Assembly (NCBI GenBank): GCA_004020365.1
Contig: SAQR01000005.1
Coordinates: 101,449-165,448 of the forward strand
DNA: 64,000 nucleotides
Direction of reading: 5' to 3'
Source: Mesorhizobium sp.
GTDB lineage: Bacteria > Pseudomonadota > Alphaproteobacteria > Rhizobiales > Rhizobiaceae
Positions 59,065-64,000 of this stretch are shown piece by piece; position 1 is the first letter of the stretch; the number at the start of each line of letters is the position of its first letter. The notes below the pieces were generated by a model, which did no database searches, had not been told where the DNA came from, and saw only the letters and a list, made by a program, of their open reading frames with translations. Position numbers and translations under genes: made by a program.

Positions 59065-60618
59065 ATGGATTCGGATCCGGTCACGAGCTGGTGGAATGCT
59101 CCCCATCTCTACATGGTGCTGGTCGGTCTCGCCGGCATAGTCGTTTGGCACGTCATTCCGAGGCGGCTCTCCACCACCGGGCTGATTGTTCAGATCGCAT
59201 TCTTCCTTATCATGTCGGTCCTGCTGCTTGACGGAGCCGTGCTCCCCTACGAACCGACACGGGGCACCGAGACAACCGCTAGCGCAATCCTCGTCGGTTC
59301 GGCCAAGTTGCTGTGGTGGGTTCACCTCGCCTGGGCGCTGATCGGATTTGTCCGCATCTATCTCGTATTCGAGCGAAAGCCGCGCGAGGCGCGCCTTCTG
59401 CAGGACCTCGTCGTCGGCGCCGTCTATGTTGGGATGCTGCTGTCGATCCTGGCTTTCGTCTTCGGTGCGCCGGTCGGAACGCTGATCGCCACCTCGGGCG
59501 TCTTTGCCATCGTACTCGGACTGGCGCTCCAGAATACGCTGAGCGACGTCTTTTCGGGCATCGCGCTCACCCTCGGACGACCTTATGTGCTTGGGGACTG
59601 GATCGTCCTGAGCGACGGCACCGAAGGCCGCGTCGTGGAGACCAACTGGCGATCGACCCACCTGCTCACTTTGGCGCACAACGTGGTGGCGCTGCCGAAC
59701 AGCTTCCTCGCGAAGCTAGGGCTGACCAATGTCAGCAGCCCTGAGGAGAGCCATGGGCTGTCCGTCACGATAAGATTGGCGCCGACCAAAATGCCGGCGA
59801 TCGTCGCCGACGTCATGAACGCGGCCTTGCAAAGCAGCAACACAATACTGAGGGAGCCGCCACCAGTGGTCGCTATCAAAGCTCTGGATGCGACGGCGAT
59901 CGAGGTCGACTTGTTTTTTCGGGTCGCAAATGTCGGTCAGCGAATTCCAGCGACGAACGAAATTTTCGATCTTGTCTACCGTCATTCCAAGTCCGCGGGT
60001 TTGCGGCTGGCAACGCCACCCTCCTCTTCGATTCTCATGAATGACTTGCCGAACGAAGAGACGGCAAATCTCCCAGAAGTCACGCCGATCAAGCTTATAA
60101 ATGCCATACCAGTATTCTCGGCGTTGACGGACAACGAAAAAGAAGCCCTCGCGGCAACGATTACGGTGCGCACCTATCGCAAGGGCGACATCATAGCACG
60201 ACAGGGAGAGATGCTGCCCTCCCTGATGATTGTTCGGACGGGCATCATTGTCCGAGAGCGTGGCGAAGATGACGCCCATCCGCAGGAGACCGGCCACCTC
60301 GCTCCCGGCGACTTTTTCGGAGAGACGGGTCTGCTCGCGGGCATTGGCGAAACCTCGACCTTGCGCGCGATGAGCCACGTCGTGGTCTACGAGATTGACC
60401 AGCAAAGCTTCGCGCCTCTGCTGCTCGACCGGCCCGAAATGGCCGAAGATCTTGCGGCGGTCCTCTCAGCCAGGATGTCCCTCGGCGGTAGCCGCACCGG
60501 ACAAGAGCACACGGATTCGAAATTCGCGCTGCTCAAAGCCATGCAGACGATCTTTCACCCGGTACCGTTCCGGCGCGTTTCGAGCGCCGGCAGACCGGGC
60601 GTACAAGAAGGGAGGTAG
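59065..60618 (+). CDS. MscS-family channel with C-terminal cyclic-nucleotide-binding domain
   Basis: 517 residues. Four to five TM helices, then the MscS pore helix region GTLIATSGVFAIVLGLALQN and TLSDVFSGIALTLGRPYVLG with its beta domain. Residues about 360-490 are a cNMP-binding domain (RKGDIIARQGEMLPSLMIVR, PGDFFGETGLLAGIGETSTL). This MscCG-like/bCNG architecture gives ligand-modulated, weakly mechanosensitive channels. ATG 59065 has AGGA upstream; a GTG at 59050 would add five residues. Follows cytochrome b by about 50 bases. Confidence 0.92.
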   Translation: MDSDPVTSWWNAPHLYMVLVGLAGIVVWHVIPRRLSTTGLIVQIAFFLIMSVLLLDGAVLPYEPTRGTETTASAILVGSAKLLWWVHLAWALIGFVRIYLVFERKPREARLLQDLVVGAVYVGMLLSILAFVFGAPVGTLIATSGVFAIVLGLALQNTLSDVFSGIALTLGRPYVLGDWIVLSDGTEGRVVETNWRSTHLLTLAHNVVALPNSFLAKLGLTNVSSPEESHGLSVTIRLAPTKMPAIVADVMNAALQSSNTILREPPPVVAIKALDATAIEVDLFFRVANVGQRIPATNEIFDLVYRHSKSAGLRLATPPSSSILMNDLPNEETANLPEVTPIKLINAIPVFSALTDNEKEALAATITVRTYRKGDIIARQGEMLPSLMIVRTGIIVRERGEDDAHPQETGHLAPGDFFGETGLLAGIGETSTLRAMSHVVVYEIDQQSFAPLLLDRPEMAEDLAAVLSARMSLGGSRTGQEHTDSKFALLKAMQTIFHPVPFRRVSSAGRPGVQEGR

Positions 60619-60624
60619 CCATGA

Positions 60625-60771
60625 GCATCCAGACCGCATCCCCATATCGGTTTGGCGGCCATGACCTACCTGATCGATGGGGAGATCGTCCACCGAGACA
60701 GTCTCGGTAAGGTGCAGGCTCTCCGCCCCGGTGAAGTCAGCTGGATGACGAGAGGCATACCCATAATATGA
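60625..60771 (+). pseudogene. pirin gene fragment
   Basis: [20 protein letters not shown] then [24 protein letters not shown] matches the metal-binding N-terminal cupin of pirins (HPHIGL ... HRDSLG ... EVNWMTAG). Start region and all after WMTRG are missing. The fragment ends exactly where the response-regulator-like start (opposite strand) begins. Confidence 0.8.
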
Positions 60772-60784
60772 GGATGCTGGTCAT
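60737..60784 (-). pseudogene. truncated start of a response-regulator-like gene
   Basis: GGAGGAGAG ribosome site, then ATG and MTSILIL, the usual opening of CheY-like receivers (MxxILIVDD), before the reading frame runs into foreign sequence (WVCLSSSS, stop). It directly follows the histidine kinase gene, so an HK-RR operon has been cut here. The match is short, so the identity is inferred from context. Confidence 0.55.
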
Positions 60785-60807
60785 CGAACTCTCCTCCTGG
60801 CTTGGGG

Positions 60808-61566
60808 TTAATCCTGCGGCGCCTGCATGGCGGGTAGCCGCAATATCACCGTCGTGCCCGACCCGAAGGCGCTCTCGATGTCGACGCGCCCGCCGTGCCG
60901 CTCGGCAAAATGCTTCACCATCGGCAGGCCGACACCGCCGAGGCCTGTGCCCTTGGTAGTGAAAAAGGGATCGAAGGCGCGGAGCACGGTCTCCCGCGTC
61001 ATTCCGATTCCACTGTCTTCGATACGGAGCTCGACGACAGTGCCAGGATCCTGAACGACCGCGGCGGCCCTTATCGAGATCAACCCGCCGTTCGGCATCG
61101 CGTCGCGCGCGTTGAATACGAGATTCAAGACCGCGTTCTGCAATCCCAGCGGATCGCATTTCGCTGCGGGTAGATCGCGCCCAACGCGAACTTCGAGACG
61201 AACGTTCGTCTCCCATGCGCTTCGGACAAGATTTTCGACCTCGGCCAAGCAGGCGCCCACGCTTACATGTTCCCGCGCTCGATGACTTGCCGCGGCCCGG
61301 CCGACCGTCTCCCTCACGAGCGCGGCGGCTTGCTGCAGGGCGGTCCTGGCGCTGGCGATTACGGGGTCGAGAGCTGGAGCCCTCGAGACATGCGGGTCGC
61401 GGGCGACCCGATTCAGTGCAGATGAAGCGACCTGAATAAGATTGCCCAGATCATGAACAATGCCGGCCGTCGACTGCTCTGCCGGCGCGTCGGACGGGGA
61501 AACATCGGTAGTCCGGTCAAAGACATGATTGTCGGCCGTGCCTGACCTTGTTTCCGTGCCTGACAT
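60808..61566 (-). CDS. sensor histidine kinase
   Basis: 252 residues, no TM or sensor domain. H-box TAGIVHDLGNLIQVASSALN, N-box NAVLNLVFNARDAM, G1 EDSGIGM, F-box FDPFFTTKG and G2 GLGGVGLPMV are intact, so a kinase core of NtrB-like type. Soluble, so it must sense through partners. The ATG at 61566 has GAGG 8 bases upstream. Downstream its cognate regulator is truncated, so the kinase is orphaned here. Confidence 0.9.
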   Translation of the reverse strand: MSGTETRSGTADNHVFDRTTDVSPSDAPAEQSTAGIVHDLGNLIQVASSALNRVARDPHVSRAPALDPVIASARTALQQAAALVRETVGRAAASHRAREHVSVGACLAEVENLVRSAWETNVRLEVRVGRDLPAAKCDPLGLQNAVLNLVFNARDAMPNGGLISIRAAAVVQDPGTVVELRIEDSGIGMTRETVLRAFDPFFTTKGTGLGGVGLPMVKHFAERHGGRVDIESAFGSGTTVILRLPAMQAPQD

Positions 61567-61984
61567 TTTCATGCCCTCTTTTGTTCGGTCGACACCTGGC
61601 AATCCGGTCGTGTGAGGTCACTATATTGAGGAGCATTTTCGGGTCGATTGGATGGAGGACGAGGGCGAGCCATACGGCGGTATATGTCTCGCTGCAGTTT
61701 TCGCCGGATTGATCGCCATGGCACCGACAGCCGACGCCAGTCGGCCGCGTACTCCCTGCCAACCTTGGGCGCGCTGCCTGGGAACGTCGGCGCAGCCGGC
61801 GATGCGTTCGATCGATGCCGGGAACCTACCCGTGCGCCGACTACCGGCTACAGCTGCCATTCCCCCGGGTGCATCGTCCTAGACTTTCGGATCGCCTGAC
61901 CGAGCCGTCCGTCGAATATTTTTCGCGCGCCAAGTGGGCGCATTCTTCTCGGTATCGGACGACCCGCCGCACAGGAGAAGACAC
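61567..61984. other. intergenic stretch between kinase and hydrolase genes
   Basis: About 420 bases of divergent upstream region. Translations look random. It holds the second copy of the shared 23-base motif (61880-61902) and should contain both promoters. Confidence 0.5.
61880..61902 (+). promoter_or_regulatory. shared upstream motif, copy 2
   Basis: TAGACTTTCGGATCGCCTGA then CCG, one base different from 55973-55995. It ends 83 bases before the hydrolase start codon. A following CCGTCCGTC-like stretch is also shared. Confidence 0.55.
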
Positions 61985-62770
61985 GTGCACAAGATCATCA
62001 GAGCTCTGGCCCTTGTTTACGCATGTTGCGTGTCGGACAGCGCGACGGCGCAGGCCGCGGACCATCAGGCAAAACCGACGATCGTGCTGGTGCACGGGGC
62101 CTTTGCTGAATCGTCGAGCTGGAACGGCGTCATCGCCGAGCTCAACAGGGACGGTTTCCGGACCATCGCTGCGGCCAACCCACTTCGCGGTGTTGCAAGC
62201 GATGCGGCCGCCGTATCGGCCGTCATCGGATCCATCGGCGGACCGGTCGTCCTGGTAGGACATTCTTACGGCGGGCCGGTCATCACCGAGGCAGCTAACG
62301 GGAAGAACAATGTGAAAGCGCTGGTCTATGTGGCCGGATTCGCCCCGGACAAAGGCGAGTCCAGTCTCACGCTTTCGGCGAAGTTCCCAGGCAGCACGCT
62401 TGGCGAGGCGCTCCTGCCGGTGGCGCGGCCGGATGGAGGACAGGACCTATACATCCAGCCGGAAAAGTTTCACGTGCAGTTCGCGGCCGATGTGCCGGCA
62501 GCGCAGGCCAGCCTGATGGCGGCGACACAACGCCCGGTGGCTGACGCCGCCCTGGCAGAGCCCTCCGGCGCGCCTTCTTGGAAGACAATTCCGTCCTACG
62601 CGATCTACGGCTCGGCGGATCGGAATATCCCGCCGGCGGTCATGAAGTTCATGGCCGAGCGCGCCCATTCGGTGAAGACCATCGTCGTCGAGGGCGGGTC
62701 GCACGCGCTGATGGTCTCGCGTCCAGAAGCGATCGCCTTGCTCATTGAGGAAGCCGCATCGGCGCACTGA
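61985..62770 (+). CDS. exported alpha/beta hydrolase
   Basis: 261 residues from GTG 61985 (AGGAGA 6 bases before). Signal peptide VHKIIRALALVYACCVSDSA, cleavage near TAQAA. TIVLVHGAFAESSSW (oxyanion), nucleophile GHSYGGPV, acid near PSYAIYGSADRNIPP, and His in EGGSHALMVSRPEA. This fold with a VHGAF start is the haloperoxidase/esterase-like group common next to stress and quorum genes. Substrate unknown. Confidence 0.91.
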   Translation: MHKIIRALALVYACCVSDSATAQAADHQAKPTIVLVHGAFAESSSWNGVIAELNRDGFRTIAAANPLRGVASDAAAVSAVIGSIGGPVVLVGHSYGGPVITEAANGKNNVKALVYVAGFAPDKGESSLTLSAKFPGSTLGEALLPVARPDGGQDLYIQPEKFHVQFAADVPAAQASLMAATQRPVADAALAEPSGAPSWKTIPSYAIYGSADRNIPPAVMKFMAERAHSVKTIVVEGGSHALMVSRPEAIALLIEEAASAH

Positions 62771-62832
62771 CGAAACCGGCCGCCTCGCGCCGGCTGCATT
62801 CGAACAAGTGCAAGCCCCCAGGAGACATCGAC

Positions 62833-63130
62833 ATGAAAATCGTGGTCATTGGCGGCACTCGGTACATCCGGTTAGCGACCGTCGAGAGGTTGCGTCAACA
62901 GGGGCACGACGTCGTGGCGGCGTCGCCGCAACGTCGTGCCCTCACAACAGCGGCACCTCATGATCCCGGCCACGCTGGCAGACCTCTTCGGGAATTCCTC
63001 GAGAACACCGCCTCCGTCCTGCGCCACCTATGGCACAGCCGACATCTTTGGCTTCGGCTACTACGGCAGCGCCTCGGAGGTCCTGGGTTGGGGCCAAGCG
63101 AGGGAAGGCTGCGAAGACAGTGTCGCTTGA
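62833..63130 (+). pseudogene. remnant of an NmrA-like NAD(P)-binding gene
   Basis: Starts well (AGGAGA, ATG, MKIVVIGGTRYIRLATVERL, GHDVVAASP), a near paralogue of the next gene, then loses similarity after about residue 35 in all frames and ends early. One Gly of the dinucleotide motif is replaced (GGTRYIR for GGTGLIG). Likely a truncated duplicate. Confidence 0.7.
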
Positions 63131-63264
63131 GCCAAGCCCTTCTGCTGGCGGTCGAGCGAGTCGCGGACGCGCGTCGCTCTCATCGAGGAATTCAGGGCCG
63201 GCACGGTTAGAGCCGCCGGCGTTGTTCCAAGTAGATCTTTTCGAAGTCAGAACAGGAGAATGAC

Positions 63265-64000
63265 ATGAAAATCGTAATTATCGGTGGCACCGGACTTATC
63301 GGCTCCAAGACCGTCGCAAGGCTGAGCGTGAAGGGCCACGACGTGTTGGCGGCGTCGCCAAGTGGCGGCGTCAACACCTTCACCGGTGAAGGATTGGATA
63401 AGGCTCTTGCCGGGGCGGAGGTTGTCATCGACCTCGCCAATTCGCCGTCGTTCGAGGACAAGGCCGTTCTCGAGTTCTTCGAAACAGCCGGAAAGAACCT
63501 GCTCGCGGCGGAGAAGGCCGCCGGCGTGAAGCATCACATTGCGCTCTCGGTAGTCGGGGCGGAGCGCCTGCCCCGCAGCGGCTACCTGCGCGCCAAGATG
63601 GCTCAGGAGAAGCTGATCAGGGAGTCGGGAATCCCCTACACGATCGTTCACTCGACCCAGTTCTTCGAGTTCCTTGGCGGCATTGTGCAGTCGGCAACCG
63701 TCGGCGACACGGTCTCGGTATCGTCGGCCTACTTCCAGCCTATCGCCTCCGACGACGTCGCAGATGTGATGGCTGACGTGGCGCTCTCCCAGCCGATTAA
63801 CGGCGTGATGGAGATCGGCGGTCCCGAGCCCTTCCGCATGAACGAACTGGTCGCGCGGTTTCTGCAGCTCGCCAACGATCCCAGGAAGGTGATCGGTGAT
63901 CCTCATGCGCTCTATTTCGGGACCGAGCTAGACGACCGCTCGCTTGTCCCCGGCGCGGGCGCCCGAATCGGTTCGACGTCGTTCGAAGACTGGTTCGAGC
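63265..64000 (+). CDS. NmrA-like NAD(P)-binding protein (3' truncated by window)
   Basis: At least 245 residues; the window ends before the stop. Rossmann motif IVIIGGTGLIGSKTVARL, GHDVLAASPSGGVNT, then SVVGAERLPRSGYLRAKMAQ, the substrate-side STQFFEFLGG, and IGGPEPFRMNELVA. Atypical SDR of the NmrA/HSCARG group, which often senses redox or acts as a quinone or sugar reductase. AGGAGAATGAC precedes ATG 63265. Tandem paralogue of the remnant at 62833. Confidence 0.9.
   Translation, partial: MKIVIIGGTGLIGSKTVARLSVKGHDVLAASPSGGVNTFTGEGLDKALAGAEVVIDLANSPSFEDKAVLEFFETAGKNLLAAEKAAGVKHHIALSVVGAERLPRSGYLRAKMAQEKLIRESGIPYTIVHSTQFFEFLGGIVQSATVGDTVSVSSAYFQPIASDDVADVMADVALSQPINGVMEIGGPEPFRMNELVARFLQLANDPRKVIGDPHALYFGTELDDRSLVPGAGARIGSTSFEDWFE

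Overview
The window looks like a chromosomal segment of a Mesorhizobium-type alphaproteobacterium (Rhizobiales). This rests on the zwf-pgl-edd Entner-Doudoroff operon, rhizobial small-protein families (DUF3606, CsbD, DUF1236, UPF0260), GGAAC-N16-CGTT promoters of the EcfG general stress type, palindromic intergenic repeats, and high-GC codon use. The assignment is by recognition only; no search was run.

Layout. 0-5.6 kb: end of an SH3-domain protein, an SDR, then zwf, pgl and edd. 5.6-8.3 kb: a small block (RibD/DHFR-like reductase, periplasmic NTF2-like protein, divergent LysR regulator) bounded by a perfect 26-bp repeat of the edd 3' end. 8.3-11.3 kb: NAD(P)-binding protein, SnoaL-like protein, VOC protein and divergent LysR. 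11.7-15.4 kb: von Willebrand A protein, GlxA-type AraC regulator, folD. 15.5-24.6 kb: a Wzx/Wzy-type polysaccharide locus (Wzz, flippase, DUF6492, WecG/TagA, two glycosyltransferases, O-antigen ligase/polymerase). 24.7-27.6 kb: proC, a vapBC module and a SAF-domain oxidoreductase. 27.8-29.9 kb: three TadE/TadG-like genes. 30.2-32.5 kb: a membrane protein, a GIY-YIG nuclease gene framed by about 98-bp inverted repeats, and a YihY/BrkB protein. 32.5-37.4 kb: small stress-type genes, a transglutaminase and a Crp/Fnr regulator. 38.2-39.4 kb: a ClpP-like/PAN exported protein. 39.6-46.6 kb: a sugar ABC transporter operon, including a fused ATPase-permease, with a divergent ROK regulator. 46.6-50.5 kb: tRNA-Thr, murA, an orphan VapB, an SDR, and parD with a frameshifted parE. 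50.6-55.6 kb: a repeat-rich OmpA-like protein, a UPF0260 protein, small exported proteins, a SIMPL protein and tRNA-Ile2. 55.6-64 kb: accessory-looking genes (MBL hydrolase, Bfd-like ferredoxin, orphan cytochrome b, MscS-cNMP channel, histidine kinase, exported hydrolase, NmrA-like protein) mixed with gene debris.

The sequence repeatedly shows rearrangement: the duplicated edd end, a second 105-bp repeat pair, the inverted-repeat-framed nuclease, a frameshifted toxin, an orphan antitoxin, and a junction where a pirin fragment meets the first codons of a response-regulator-like gene. The strongest candidate for an undescribed element is the GIY-YIG unit at 30930-31456. Its architecture resembles a REP/RAYT or TIR-bounded element but with a different nuclease. 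No CRISPR array, phage, canonical transposase or rRNA was seen.
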